Below are positions 1-9,633 of a DNA stretch of 64,000 nt, piece by piece. The notes under the pieces were generated by a model. The model searched no databases and was not told the DNA's origin. It worked only from the letters and a program-made list of their open reading frames with translations. Source of the stretch: Alkalicoccus halolimnae. Lineage in GTDB: Bacteria; Bacillota; Bacilli; Bacillales; Salisediminibacteriaceae. The DNA lies in contig NZ_CP144914.1 in NCBI RefSeq assembly GCF_008014775.2, positions 2,418,001 to 2,482,000 on the forward strand, written 5' to 3'. Both the position numbers and the translations under genes were made by a program. How positions within the stretch are numbered: position 1 is the first letter of the stretch; each line of letters opens with the position of its first letter.

Positions 1-592
1 GAAGTTTGTGGCTTTTACGATAAAAAAGTGAAAGCAGCCACGGGTTCTTGCCCACATTCTGTCCCTTCCTTTATAAAGGCGGCAGGACAGGAACTAATAA
101 GTAACTGTTCGTGGTTAAATTTAGATTTATTGTCGTATACAGCTCCAAGTTCGCATAAGAACCAAATTAGTTTTCGATACATGTAGAAAACTCCGCTTCA
201 GCTCTGCCTTGGAGGAGATTTCCGGGGAGGACAGCACCTTGCAGGACCTTCCAATCTCCTTTTTTATCATCAGTCGTCCGCCGGTTTCCGCTTCGTTATG
301 ATTTTCCAATACAGAAAGCCTGCTGATTGAATCAAGAAGGTACAAAGGTAGAAACCAGAGACGCCTGCAGAGGCACAGGGACTCGAAAACAACGCCGAGC
401 TTTAATAGAACTTTAAAAGAGGAATGATCATCTTAATTCCTACATAGAAACTAATCTTTATAACTAATTTCAAACTTTTTGGCTCGTATCGCATCCGACC
501 TTTATTCCTTTTAATTATTCATAATATTTCCACCTTCATCCCCGTATTAAACATCAAGAGGGAATATTAGTTAATTATTCTTATATTAACGC
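1..592. other. Gene-free left edge carrying a degenerate family A repeat
   Basis: No supported gene. A frame is open from the window edge to a stop near 186, but I recognise nothing in it. Roughly 150-411 resembles the complete family A element at 18392-18753: shared blocks include 'cgtccgccggtttccgct' and 'tgattgaatcaagaag', and the right edge resembles the family terminus (gctttaatagaac here, gctttaacagagc there). The copy is shortened and has lost its left terminus. Confidence 0.55.
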
Positions 593-1206
593 TCAGATAG
601 GATTCAGTAGTTTATGCCTAATAAACGCTTCTCCAGCTTAGCCGTGGTCGGATTTTCTGTTCACAGCATAAAAATGATCTTTTACCGGATAGGTTCCATT
701 GCGGACCGTTCCTTCCCAGAATCAGGTGCCCCGTGAGGATCGTCGTTTCCTTCTGGCTAGACTGCTTCAACAAAAGCGGCATAGACCGGATACAGCACTG
801 TGGCACCGTCCAGTCGAAGCAGTTCTTCTATTTGGAAGGAAGCCTCCCCATCGAGCCGGGCGATTGCTTCCTTATCGTCAAATGGTTCATATGTATACAA
901 GTCGATGCCCCGTCCTTCTGTCATTTCCATATCATCCATGTACCATTCCCAGCCAACTGTTCCTCCTCCGGCCAGCAGTATAAGCAGCAGAGCTGCTCCG
1001 TAAAGCCGTTTTCTCCCCACAGCCGAAAGCTGCACAAATAACAGTACACCTGCCACCGCAGTAAACAGCACTGCCGACGTCAGGAGCATCGCCATCCACG
1101 CTGGATGCAGCTGAAAAAAAGTCAATAGAAGCGCTCCTACAAACGCAGTGAATAATGCTACACCTGCTGCGAGGATCAACGCAGCGGTCTTTGTTACCAT
1201 GGTCAT
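593..1206 (-). pseudogene. Decayed PstS-like substrate-binding protein gene
   Basis: The intact part encodes 149 residues. Four hydrophobic segments span about 5-90, followed by a stretch ending in RLDGATVLYPVYAAFVEAV, which resembles the first motif of PstS-like (PBP superfamily) phosphate-binding domains. It then meets a TAG at 757-759 where that family normally has Tyr before Pro-Glu-Gly, and PEGN does follow the stop in the same frame. Further on, another frame reads NGTYPVKDHFYAVNRKS, which resembles the C-terminal part of the same family, and then hits another stop. The middle of the domain is missing. I read this as one gene broken by a nonsense change, an internal deletion and a frame change. 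A functional truncated membrane protein is less likely. Confidence 0.6.
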
Positions 1207-1279
1207 ACGTACCGCCCCCTCTATCCATCATTGTAAGTGACGTTTTAACTGCCAACAAGATGCATCGGGCAGGATTCCC

Positions 1280-2077
1280 TTACACCCACTCTCTTCCATG
1301 CTTACGAATGAAAGCAATATCGTTTATGTAATGGTCCAGGTGCCCTTCCTTTATCATTTTTTGAAAAGCTTCGTCACCCTCAGCTGCTTTTCGTTTCATG
1401 TACGTACAAAGCCCTTCCAGACGCAGCACTACCATTTCCAGATAATTTTCTTCTAATCCTTCTATACCGTAGGATGCAAAAAATAACTGCACTCTTTTTT
1501 TAATCCGTTCGGCATCGTATTCCGAATTATAATAAACGGCTTTCCCCGTTTCAGAATAATAAAGTCTGCTTAAAGGCACACACGTATAAAGGGTATAAGC
1601 GATATCCCAAAGTCTTGGTCCGGGAGCAGCAACGTCAAAATCGATAATACCAGCAGGCTTTCCTTGATTGAAAATGATATTGTACACCGCAAAATCATTG
1701 TGGCATATAACCTCTAAGTTATCCGGGGTTTTGTCCATCGGCTTCCATTCGTTTGGAATCGGAAAATCTTTTACAGCCTCGTGGTAAGAGCGTTGTTTTT
1801 CCGCTATTTCTTTTAAAACTTCATTCGACCACATGTATTCTTTTAAAGGGTAATTCCCAGCTTCTCCTTCAATAAATGACAATACCTCTCTATTTTGTTC
1901 ATCGATACCTAAAAACTTCGGCGTGAAATGGATTCCCCTCGTTTCTAAATGCTTTAATAATTCATGAATAAAGGGACTTTCCGGCTTTAACTCCCGGCGG
2001 ACCGTATCCCCCGAACGATGAACGTTTGAAACATTCCCTCCCGCAAGCATTTCTTCCTTGTCTCCGTCCCTTTCCAT
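1280..2077 (-). CDS. APH/choline-kinase-like phosphotransferase
   Basis: A 265-residue cytoplasmic protein of the aminoglycoside phosphotransferase-like kinase superfamily, which uses ATP to phosphorylate small alcohols or amines. The catalytic-loop motif VICHNDFAVYNIIF (about residues 126-139) gives the HxD-x4-N pattern, and IIDFDVAAPGPRLWDIAY (about 147-165) supplies the metal-binding Asp. An ATG with AGGAGGG upstream supports the start. The N-terminal glycine-rich loop is short and degenerate, as in many family members. The substrate cannot be told from sequence. It is not one of the well-characterised resistance enzymes as far as I can see, so aminoglycoside resistance should not be assumed. 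Confidence 0.8.
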   Translation of the reverse strand: MERDGDKEEMLAGGNVSNVHRSGDTVRRELKPESPFIHELLKHLETRGIHFTPKFLGIDEQNREVLSFIEGEAGNYPLKEYMWSNEVLKEIAEKQRSYHEAVKDFPIPNEWKPMDKTPDNLEVICHNDFAVYNIIFNQGKPAGIIDFDVAAPGPRLWDIAYTLYTCVPLSRLYYSETGKAVYYNSEYDAERIKKRVQLFFASYGIEGLEENYLEMVVLRLEGLCTYMKRKAAEGDEAFQKMIKEGHLDHYINDIAFIRKHGREWV

Positions 2078-2142
2078 TCAAACCCTCCTCATGATATATC
2101 GAATTTCCAATTTTATTTTAACATCATTTACCATTTTATGAA

Positions 2143-2174
2143 CGAAAAAAGAGCTGCAGTTGTACAGCTCTTAA
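2143..2174 (-). terminator. Rho-independent terminator
   Basis: Read on the minus strand, AAGAGCTG and CAGCTCTT pair around an 8-nt loop and a T run follows. It sits just downstream of the oxidoreductase gene ending at 2276. Confidence 0.7.
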
Positions 2175-2275
2175 TGTAGAGAACTTCTATAACGTTCCAA
2201 AGTTTCCTTCTCTCATTCGGAGAAGGCTGCTGGTATTCTTTTCAATCTTTTTCAATTAAGAAATCGCACAAAAAA

Positions 2276-3244
2276 TCAAGCAGGAGGTAGCAATGTTATT
2301 ACTACGCTTCCACGTTTATGCCCTGTTTCCACGTAGCTGTGAGCCGCAGCTGCTTGATCCAGAGGATACCGTCTATCTATAATTGACCTGATTTTTCCCG
2401 TCTCAATTAACTCTTTTAGAAACAGTAAATCTTCTTTGCCCATCGGCGCTAATCCACCTATTAATTTCTTCCCGCCTATTACTGATGTTGCCATCATCAG
2501 TGCAAATTGCGGCAGACTGGCTACTGCAGTTAGATAAATCCCATTTTTCTTAAGGGAATTTTTACACTTTGAAAATGAAGTCTTGCCTACAGTATCAAAA
2601 ATTATATCGTACGTTTCCCAGTTTTCAGTGAAATCTTCTCTGGTATAATCAATAACGTTATCAGCACCTAATGACTTCACAAGCTCTATATTCTTTGTAC
2701 TGCATAGAGCGGTAACTTCTGTATTAAAGTATTTAGCCAGCTGCACCGCATAAGTGCCCAATGCACCAGAAGCACCGTAAATAAGCACTGTTTGTCCTTT
2801 CTGGATCTTTCCCTTATCTCTAAGAAAAAATAAGGAAGTCGCACCCCCGAAAGGAACCGAAGCGGCTTCTTCAAATGTCATATTAGCCGGTTTTATGACA
2901 ATTGCGCCTCTTTCTTTAAGACATACATATTCGGCATTAGCACCTAAACCTATTCCAGTTCCGCAAAGGACATGATCTCCTTTTTTAAATAATTTGATAT
3001 CTTTTCCTGTTGCTTCTATCTTACCGGAAAATTCAGAACCCAATATTCCGATTTTAGGTCTTTTCAGCCCAAAGAAAAATCTGACCGCAAACGGCTCAGC
3101 CCTTCGAACTTTGCAGTCCCCGGAAGTTGCCGTAGCCGCATACACTTTTACCAGTACTTCGTCTGATTCAGGAATTGGTTTTTCTACCTCTGTAAGCTTC
3201 AAAACCTCCGGCGGTCCATATTCTTTATAAACACTGGCTTTCAT
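2276..3244 (-). CDS. Zinc-independent NAD(P)-dependent quinone oxidoreductase-type dehydrogenase (MDR family)
   Basis: A 322-residue medium-chain dehydrogenase/reductase. It starts MKASVYKEYGPPEVLKL, typical of the family, and has a Rossmann segment VLIYGASGALGTYAVQLAKYF with the AxGxxG nucleotide-binding pattern. It lacks the four-cysteine structural zinc lobe, so it belongs with the quinone oxidoreductase/enone reductase group acting on small carbonyl compounds with NADPH. An upstream start 13 codons earlier is open, but AGGAGAG lies at the right distance before the ATG at 3244, so I chose that one. It is a single-gene unit with a terminator at 2143-2174. Substrate unknown. Confidence 0.85.
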   Translation of the reverse strand: MKASVYKEYGPPEVLKLTEVEKPIPESDEVLVKVYAATATSGDCKVRRAEPFAVRFFFGLKRPKIGILGSEFSGKIEATGKDIKLFKKGDHVLCGTGIGLGANAEYVCLKERGAIVIKPANMTFEEAASVPFGGATSLFFLRDKGKIQKGQTVLIYGASGALGTYAVQLAKYFNTEVTALCSTKNIELVKSLGADNVIDYTREDFTENWETYDIIFDTVGKTSFSKCKNSLKKNGIYLTAVASLPQFALMMATSVIGGKKLIGGLAPMGKEDLLFLKELIETGKIRSIIDRRYPLDQAAAAHSYVETGHKRGSVVITLLPPA

Positions 3245-4068
3245 CGTAATCTCTCCTCTATTGTTTCTTTTTCCAAGACTCACTTCGCTATTTTTTTCGA
3301 GGTTGGTAGAGAATGCAGCAGCATCGTCGTGCCAGTGATCCTGCAGGCTGATTTTTAAACCATTCTATAGATTAATAAACCGAAAAAATTTCGTAGTACA
3401 AATTGAATCACACAACCTGTCGAGAAGCTTTTTCGTTACAGGCGGAGATTACCCAAGGACCTGCCTTCAGCTGATCATTTTTGAGAATGTTCAGTGAGTA
3501 CATCTGAAAAATTCAACATAAAGTCCTTTTGAATAAAATGCGCCGTCTTAATATGTTATCGATGAACATTAGGGAAACCTGAACAAAAGGAGTGGAAAGA
3601 AGAGAAGAGATCTTTTGATTTTCAGATCTACATTTGGAGTAGAGAGGGAGAGGTGTCCAACCATGAGGTGTTTATCTTATTAATGTAATTATAATCAGAA
3701 TAAAAAGATCAATCCCAACTTGTTTGAGGATGAAAGTTATACACAAAGGGAGATACTTATTCCATCAATCTTATAATAGCCTGTTTTATCCGGATGATTA
3801 AGGTAATTCATTCTTTAAAAACTCAACTCCCCCGTTATAAAGAACAAAACTTTTGCATTAATATCTATATAAAGAATTATAGCACGGATTTACAGTAAGT
3901 ATACCAATTTTTACCTATGATTTTAATAAACGACTTACATGGAAGATAGATAAAGAATTTTATTGTAATGTTGGTTAAAACTTATAGTTGAAAAATGCAG
4001 AAAACTTCGCAATTGCCTGCTGTGGAGAAGATTTCTGAATGACTCAGTTTTTCCGTAATATTCCGATA
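3245..4068. other. Long intergenic region without recognisable gene
   Basis: No open frame with a plausible start and ribosome site, no clear RNA structure and no family A/B repeat was seen. The sequence is AT-rich. An AG-rich stretch occurs near 3585-3655. Confidence 0.5.
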
Positions 4069-4605
4069 TCAAGCTTGCATGAGTTCGTATATCTTACGGG
4101 CGGTGTTGACATTTCTTACTGTAACTTGTTTGTATAACTTCGAACCAACTATTTTTGATATGCCGCTCTTGGTTACATTTTTCTTATCAACGGACCACAG
4201 AATGGCTCCCGGAACATATTTCACCGTGTCAATATTTTGCTTGATGACCAGCTTCTCCACAACAGACTCCTCATCAATTTCATCCCATAAAAACATAACA
4301 TCACTTTTCATGTCTTTATCATTTTTCCATGTAAGCGGGATAGCGTGAATAATCCGCCGTACATCGTCGACACTGCGGACCAGCACTTTAATTTGTAACC
4401 CGAAATCATTATATACCGCTTCTTCTAAAATAGATGATAATTTTTCTTTGGAAAGATGTAAGTTTGAAAAAATAATATTACCAGTATTGAGGTAAGTCAC
4501 TACATCATTCATCTCAGCCTTTTCAAACGTTTGTCTAAGTAATTTCATATCGATTTTATTTTTTCCGCCTACGTTTATCCCTCGAAGAAGAGCTATATAA
4601 ACCAT
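4069..4605 (-). CDS. DUF1697 domain protein
   Basis: A 178-residue protein that opens with VYIALLRGINVGGKNKIDMKLLR and continues with VVTYLNTGNIIFS, the conserved core of DUF1697. The family is cytoplasmic and common in Bacillales and Actinobacteria, and has no established biochemical role. The length matches the family. The start ATG has AGGAGG at good spacing. It stands alone, with family B repeat material immediately upstream (4634 onward). Confidence 0.88.
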   Translation of the reverse strand: MVYIALLRGINVGGKNKIDMKLLRQTFEKAEMNDVVTYLNTGNIIFSNLHLSKEKLSSILEEAVYNDFGLQIKVLVRSVDDVRRIIHAIPLTWKNDKDMKSDVMFLWDEIDEESVVEKLVIKQNIDTVKYVPGAILWSVDKKNVTKSGISKIVGSKLYKQVTVRNVNTARKIYELMQA

Positions 4606-4633
4606 AATGATCCTCCTTTCGAATTTTTATTTG

Positions 4634-4860
4634 TGCTACCTTGAAAATAAAGTAGATAAGCGGTGAACTTACGCTACCATTTCCATGGGGACGCTTTCCG
4701 GGCTTTTCGGGCTTCTTCGCCACGGAGTCGACCTATGTCCACTAAAGCTAACGGTAAAAATACCGAGCAGAATCTGTCTTTAAATAAAGAAGATCTCTTC
4801 TGATTATCTTTCATTCCACTCGTATAGACGGGAAGTGCCATTCCTATAGAAGCCCTTCTT
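4634..4860 (+). repeat. Family B dispersed repeat, degenerate copy
   Basis: It begins with 'ctaccttgaaaataaagt', shared with copies at 58110 (reverse) and 60650. It then has the family core 'tttccatggggacgctttcc', followed by a 'gagtcgacctatgtccac' block matching 60790-60810. The middle GC-rich part is shortened relative to the complete copies. Confidence 0.75.
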
Positions 4861-4924
4861 CATCCATTATTGTTCAGCGACCCTGCATGAGTCTCTCTCT
4901 TATAGTTAAATGTTGGTTTAAGGG

Positions 4925-5045
4925 AAGGGCACCTGCCGCGGAGAAAGTATGCGGGCTCCCTTGCGTCCAGGAAGACTTTCCCGCTTTCTTTTTCCGCACG
5001 CATCTCTGGCCGGCCGCTGGTTTTACTGAATAAAAACTATTATTT
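4925..5045 (-). repeat. Family A dispersed repeat, partial inverted copy
   Basis: The segment reads as the reverse complement of part of the element at 18392-18753. Shared blocks are 'tgccgcggagaaag', 'cccttgcgtcc' and 'gctttctttttccgca'. It is truncated at both ends. Confidence 0.6.
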
Positions 5046-5113
5046 ATGAAAAGCATGTGACTAAATAGCAGAACCGCCTCTCTGTAACCTTTAATTTTTG
5101 CTGCTCAAAGTAA

Positions 5114-5866
5114 CTATCGTCCCAGCCAGCCGCCGTCTACTGGCAGCAGATGACCATGTACATAGTTGGAAGCTTCCGAAGCGAGGAACATCACTGGTCC
5201 TTTAAAGTCATCAGGATCTCCCCATCTTCCTGCAGGAATTCTTTCTAAAATCTGTCGGCTGCGTACCGGATCTTCAATCAAAGCTGTGTTCATGTCTGTA
5301 GCAACATAGCCAGGTACGATGGCATTTACATTTACTCCGAGTGAAGACCATTCGTTTGCCAAAGCTTTTGTTAATTGCCCCACAGCCCCTTTTGCTGAAG
5401 CATAAGCCGGAACATACAAACCACCTTGAAAAGATAAAAGGGAAGCAATATTGATGATTTTTCCTTTTTTCTTTTCTGTCATCACTTTTCCGGCCCCCTG
5501 ACAAAGAAGCCAAACTGCTTTCAACTGCACATTTAACACTTCGTCCCAATCTGCTTCTGGGAATTCAACTGCCGGATGACGCTTCTGCAGCCCGGCATTG
5601 TTAACTAAAATATCCACAGTCCCCATTTTTTCCACCACTTGTGGGATTACTTTTTTTACTTCTTCTGATTCATTAAGATCGCAAAGAATGATTTCGCACT
5701 TTACACCCAGCTTTTCTACTTGTTCCTTTGTTTCCTGATTATCGGAACGCTGCACAAGTGCAAGATCAGCTCCTGCTTCTGCCAATGCTAAGGCAATGGA
5801 TTTTCCAATACCCCGTGTCGCACCAGTAACTACTGCAATTTGATGGTTTAATACTTTTTCGCTCAT
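5114..5866 (-). CDS. SDR-family oxidoreductase, KduD-like (2-deoxy-D-gluconate 3-dehydrogenase type)
   Basis: A 250-residue classical short-chain dehydrogenase. The cofactor motif TGATRGIG is at 14-21, NNAG at 89-92, and the catalytic Ser142, Tyr155 and Lys159 (YASAK) are present. The ending LLPVDGGWLGR and the block LQKRHPAVEFPEADWDEVL resemble KduD-type enzymes, which interconvert keto-deoxy sugar acids with NAD. It is the last gene of a three-gene minus-strand unit, 15 nt after the zinc dehydrogenase and under a GntR regulator. This context fits sugar-acid or polyol oxidation. The exact substrate is inference. Confidence 0.82.
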   Translation of the reverse strand: MSEKVLNHQIAVVTGATRGIGKSIALALAEAGADLALVQRSDNQETKEQVEKLGVKCEIILCDLNESEEVKKVIPQVVEKMGTVDILVNNAGLQKRHPAVEFPEADWDEVLNVQLKAVWLLCQGAGKVMTEKKKGKIINIASLLSFQGGLYVPAYASAKGAVGQLTKALANEWSSLGVNVNAIVPGYVATDMNTALIEDPVRSRQILERIPAGRWGDPDDFKGPVMFLASEASNYVHGHLLPVDGGWLGR

Positions 5867-5881
5867 GTAATAACCTCCGAT

Positions 5882-6889
5882 TTATAATTGATATAATATT
5901 TTCAACGCTTCTGTAGAGTGCTGCATTAATTGAAAGCCTTTGGGGAATTCTTCTATTGGCAAGTTATGTGAAATGAGGCCCGTGAGATCTACTTCTTTTC
6001 TTTTCATCAGATCAATCGCTATTTGAAATTCTTCCGTAGTAAAACAACGCGTCGTTTTTAAACTGATCTCTCTAAAATGCATTTTCGCTAGATCAATCGT
6101 AGGAGACTTTTTATACACGCTTACTAATAAAATTTCTCCTTGTGGTTTAATAGCATCTATCATTTGATTTGCTGTCATTTGGTTTCCTGCAGCTTCAAAA
6201 ACAACATCTGCTCCAACCCCATTTGTCACTTGCTTCGTTACATCCGAAATACTTTTTTCATTCGCGTCAATCGCTGCTAAACCGTACGAGGCAGCAACAT
6301 TTAATCTGTAAGGGTTTACATCAGAAATGATAACTTTTGAAGCTCCAGCCTTTTTCGCGAGAATACCTATCAATATCCCTATAGGCCCGGCTCCCAAAAT
6401 AGCTGCCGTATCTCCAAATTTCAGCGTTGACTTTCTAATCGTGTGCACAGCTACAGCTAAAGGTTCGGTCAGTGCACCTTCCTGAGTCGTAACATTCTCC
6501 GGTAATTTATGGAGGTTTTGATATGGAACTGATACGTATTCCGCAAAACCTCCGTTAATATCAATGCCTAAATACTTAAGATTGGCACATATATGTCGTT
6601 GTCCAATTTGACATGCGTAACAATGACCGCAGCTGTTCAATGGATTTATCGCTACCTGATCGCCGGGCTTTAAAGAAAAGGTACCAATTTCTTCAACTAT
6701 TCCTGAAAATTCATGTCCCATTATCAAGGGAGCAGTGGCTCTCGGGTGAAGGCCGGAATATATCATCATATCCGTTCCACAAATACCGGCAAAAGATACT
6801 TTTATCAGTGCCTCATTGTCATTTTTCAAAGGCACCGGACTCTCATCTACTACTACATGTCCTTCACCTTGATACACTCCAGATTTCAT
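5882..6889 (-). CDS. Zinc-containing alcohol dehydrogenase, threonine/sorbitol dehydrogenase-like
   Basis: A 335-residue zinc medium-chain dehydrogenase. Catalytic zinc ligands Cys37, His59 and Glu60 are in ICGTD and GHEFSG. The structural zinc cysteines are 87, 90, 93 and 101, in CGHCYACQIGQRHIC. The nucleotide-binding loop AILGAGPIGILIG follows. The family oxidises secondary alcohols of sugars, polyols or threonine with NAD. It starts 4 nt after the GntR gene, whose last codons contain the AGGAGG site used here, so the genes are co-transcribed. With the adjacent KduD-like enzyme it likely performs one of two consecutive oxidations of a sugar acid. Confidence 0.85.
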   Translation of the reverse strand: MKSGVYQGEGHVVVDESPVPLKNDNEALIKVSFAGICGTDMMIYSGLHPRATAPLIMGHEFSGIVEEIGTFSLKPGDQVAINPLNSCGHCYACQIGQRHICANLKYLGIDINGGFAEYVSVPYQNLHKLPENVTTQEGALTEPLAVAVHTIRKSTLKFGDTAAILGAGPIGILIGILAKKAGASKVIISDVNPYRLNVAASYGLAAIDANEKSISDVTKQVTNGVGADVVFEAAGNQMTANQMIDAIKPQGEILLVSVYKKSPTIDLAKMHFREISLKTTRCFTTEEFQIAIDLMKRKEVDLTGLISHNLPIEEFPKGFQLMQHSTEALKILYQL

Positions 6890-6893
6890 ATCA

Positions 6894-7592
6894 TCACTCC
6901 TCCTTGATTACTTTATTGTTGGTAAATACGCTTCTGTTTACTGAGGCTCTCGTATCAAGGAAGTGTTCCTGCAAATCACTTTCAATTTCATCTGGGATTC
7001 CTTTTTTAATCGAATGAATAATATTCAGATGTTTCTGTATAAGAAACTCTTCAAAATTTTCTTCGGTAGCTAACCTTTTCTCTGTTGCAATTAACAAGGC
7101 TGTGATAATCACCTTGTCAATACTGTTCCATAAATGCAAAATACGCTTATGTTCACTTGCTTTAATGATAGCTTCATGGAATGCAATATCTTGAAAAGCA
7201 AGTTCTACGAAATCTTTTTCTTCTATAGCAATCCTCATTTTTTCAACGATGAAATTTAAAGATGCAACAAGAGAGGCCGTTTGTTTTTTAGCACATTCTT
7301 TCATAGCAAAACCTTCGACTAAAAATCGTATATCGTTTAACTCTTCGATATCTTCTAGCGACATCCCCACAATTTCAGCGCCAAGTCTTTTTAATTCTAA
7401 AAGTCCTTCACTTTTCAATATCTTTAAAGCTTCTCTTGAAGGAGAACGGCTCGCATTATAAAGGCTGGCTACGGAGTTTTCAGAAATTGTATCACCAGGT
7501 TTTATTTGACCTGAAATTATCTCATATCGTAAAAGAGCGGCTATTTCCTCTCCTTTAGAAGATGTATTCATTCTATCTACCGGAAACTTCAT
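6894..7592 (-). CDS. GntR-family transcriptional regulator, FadR/FCD subfamily
   Basis: A 232-residue regulator. The N-terminal winged helix (about 12-75) contains LLRYEIISGQIKPGDTISE and SRSPSREALKILKSEGLL. The helical FCD ligand domain (about 85-215) has conserved metal/ligand histidines in AFHEAIIKASEHKRI and LIQKHLNII. It is first in the unit with the two dehydrogenases. Three GTATAC motifs, one inside TTGTATACAA, lie 25-60 nt upstream of the start, as expected for an autoregulatory operator. The ligand is probably the sugar acid handled by the operon (inference). Confidence 0.88.
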   Translation of the reverse strand: MKFPVDRMNTSSKGEEIAALLRYEIISGQIKPGDTISENSVASLYNASRSPSREALKILKSEGLLELKRLGAEIVGMSLEDIEELNDIRFLVEGFAMKECAKKQTASLVASLNFIVEKMRIAIEEKDFVELAFQDIAFHEAIIKASEHKRILHLWNSIDKVIITALLIATEKRLATEENFEEFLIQKHLNIIHSIKKGIPDEIESDLQEHFLDTRASVNRSVFTNNKVIKEE

Positions 7593-7614
7593 TTTAATTT
7601 CACCCCCAAGTATG

Positions 7615-7655
7615 TAGTATACGTTGTATACAATGTATTTTTAGAAGTATACAGC
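7615..7655 (-). promoter_or_regulatory. Putative GntR operator cluster
   Basis: GTATAC occurs at 7617, 7626 and 7647. The central copy lies in the 10-bp palindrome TTGTATACAA (7624-7633). The cluster sits directly upstream of the GntR-dehydrogenase operon. FadR-subfamily sites typically have the form TNGTNNNACNA, which this palindrome fits. Confidence 0.6.
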
Positions 7656-7863
7656 TGAATTTTATAAATGTAAACGCTCTAATTAAATTTTAATTAAATT
7701 CCTTCATTAATATATGAAACGCATGAAAGAATTACAAAATTAAACACAGCCGGTCAATGACCGTACGGGGCGTTTGGTTCATTTCAGTAAGGAACGCATC
7801 GCCTTATTGTGAGCAAATTTCAATATTACGAGCCATATATTCTTTCTCCAGGAAGGGCCCCTG

Positions 7864-8703
7864 TTACTCCACAACAATGCGGCCGTTACTCGAAACGAGC
7901 TGGATCTGCACGTCACCGTCGCCGAAAATGGTCTCTTCGTTATTACGGCCGTACACATCTATTCTTCCATTATCAACGCGAGCCTCAATGCGTGCGTTGG
8001 CGGGCTCACTTTCGGTTTGGATTTCGATTCGTCCGTTATTCGTTTCAAGATCAACAGGAAAATTGAGCGTGCCGACAGTCAAATCAATACGTCCATTATC
8101 CGCCCTCACCTGCAATTCACCTGATACATCCGTAAAAATGATGCGGCCGTTTGAAGTGCGGACACTCATGTCAGCTTCTATGTCAGTCAATTCAATTCTT
8201 CCGTTGTTTGTTTCGGCATCGACGCTTTCACTTTCGACCGATTCCAATTCGATACGGCCATTATCTGCTTCAAGCGTCAGTTCCTCGGTAAGGATACCTT
8301 CCACCTGAATGGCCCCGTTATCGCTTACTGCTGAAAGGGAATCAAGGCCATCTTCTGGAACATAGACTTGCAGCAAGGAAGATCGGTTAAAGTCGAATAT
8401 GAAAAATTGGGACCGGTCCTCCACTTCAATCTCCAAACGCGTTTCTGAAACTTCTGTTCTCAATGTGAAATCATCGCTGCTGCCAGCCAGTACGATACGG
8501 GAAGTGTCATCAGTGCTCGGCAGAAATTCCACTCGGGAATTTTCAACTGTGATTTCCATCTCCCCTATTTCCTCATTCAACGTTCTTTCCTCCAGCACCT
8601 CCTGCTGCGCCGGTTCATAATTATCGATGGCATACAAGACACCCGCGGCACCAATGAGGAGGAAGGATATTACGATAAGCAAAATCCTCACAGATATGTT
8701 CAT
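7864..8703 (-). CDS. DUF4097 beta-strand repeat protein, membrane-anchored
   Basis: A 279-residue protein with one N-terminal membrane segment (about 5-27). An extracytoplasmic domain follows, built from at least eight short repeats with the core (D/N/S)NG(R/A)I about 20 residues apart, for example DNGRIELES, NNGRIELTD and DNGRIDLTV. This pattern is DUF4097, a beta-helix-like fold. The family is often encoded beside PspC/LiaI-type envelope-stress genes, but no such partner is present here. Very acidic composition fits an exported protein of a salt-adapted cell. The start ATG has AAGGAG at good spacing. Confidence 0.85.
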   Translation of the reverse strand: MNISVRILLIVISFLLIGAAGVLYAIDNYEPAQQEVLEERTLNEEIGEMEITVENSRVEFLPSTDDTSRIVLAGSSDDFTLRTEVSETRLEIEVEDRSQFFIFDFNRSSLLQVYVPEDGLDSLSAVSDNGAIQVEGILTEELTLEADNGRIELESVESESVDAETNNGRIELTDIEADMSVRTSNGRIIFTDVSGELQVRADNGRIDLTVGTLNFPVDLETNNGRIEIQTESEPANARIEARVDNGRIDVYGRNNEETIFGDGDVQIQLVSSNGRIVVE

Positions 8704-9633
8704 AGCTCGATTCTCCTTTCTTCATTGAAACCATCGTATCGTTGGGCGCAGGGAGACAGGGTATTTCCGAAGTTTGTTGAATACATGCAACAAGAGCAAT
8801 GGAAAACAAATCTTTTTGAAAGAAAGCATGACCATCGAATCTATACAGAACGGGCGGGCAATCACAGGGAGCGGATTGTCCGGCGGGTTGGTAACAAGTC
8901 TCTTTGCTGCCAAATATCTATTTTATGTACACCTAAGGCTACGAGACGAAAACGTTTATTGGCTTTCTGATGAAGGGGGCGTAATTGGTATCAAGCTGTT
9001 TAAAAACGGTTTTATAATCCGCTGCATTGTTTCTAACGGGCGTCTTCTATACCTTCCATTTTGTCAAAGTAATTATCGGTTCATTCGGGGGTGGGTGCCT
9101 CTTAGAGCGTTTCACCGAACAGGCCCGAGAACCTAGACGCTTTGATGTTCGACGTGCTCATGATATAGACCAGCGGCTTGATCTCCGATATGGAGGCGTA
9201 AACACAAGAGCGAAGAAGCACATGAAAAGGAATAGAAGGTGATGCACGCTCTCCATAATCTTAACTATACAGCAAACTTTACCATATAAGTTTATAAATT
9301 TCAGAAAAGTCTGTCTTTAAAGAGGAATGTATGTTTTATTATCGAGCAATGGCACGTATTTCGTGGAAGGCGCTTTTGCATGCCCCCTATTATCTTGGCG
9401 TTGTCTAACCTGGAAATTGGCCTGAACGTCTTTTACGTATTTACTAACCGTTCAAGATCGAATAATTTTAGGTCATACGTTTCTTTTATCGATGTATCTT
9501 AAAACTAAGAACGACCAGATATAGAGGCAGGTTTACTAATTCCCAATCCTGCGCGTTTAAAGCGAAAACCACACCTTCAAATAATGCCTCCTTTTCCTAA
9601 CGGAGGAGGAGATTGTTGATTTCCAGCAGTGTC
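8704..9633. other. Intergenic region with short overlapping open frames, no gene supported
   Basis: Several plus-strand frames of 60-120 codons overlap between 8725 and 9242. The longest (8774-9136) includes AITGSGLSGGLVTSLFAAK. None has a convincing ribosome site or recognisable domain. It may be the remnant of a membrane-protein gene broken by frame changes, but I cannot name one. Confidence 0.35.

Noticed and set aside
1..186. Frame open from the window edge
   Set aside because: Contains no recognised motif and overlaps a degenerate repeat; could be chance.
1280..2077. Calling the APH-like kinase an aminoglycoside-resistance gene
   Set aside because: Only superfamily motifs are visible; substrate residues of known resistance enzymes cannot be recognised.
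8774..9136. 120-codon frame with GSGLSGGLVTSLF
   Set aside because: No ribosome site, no recognisable domain, overlapped by two other open frames; could be a remnant but not nameable.
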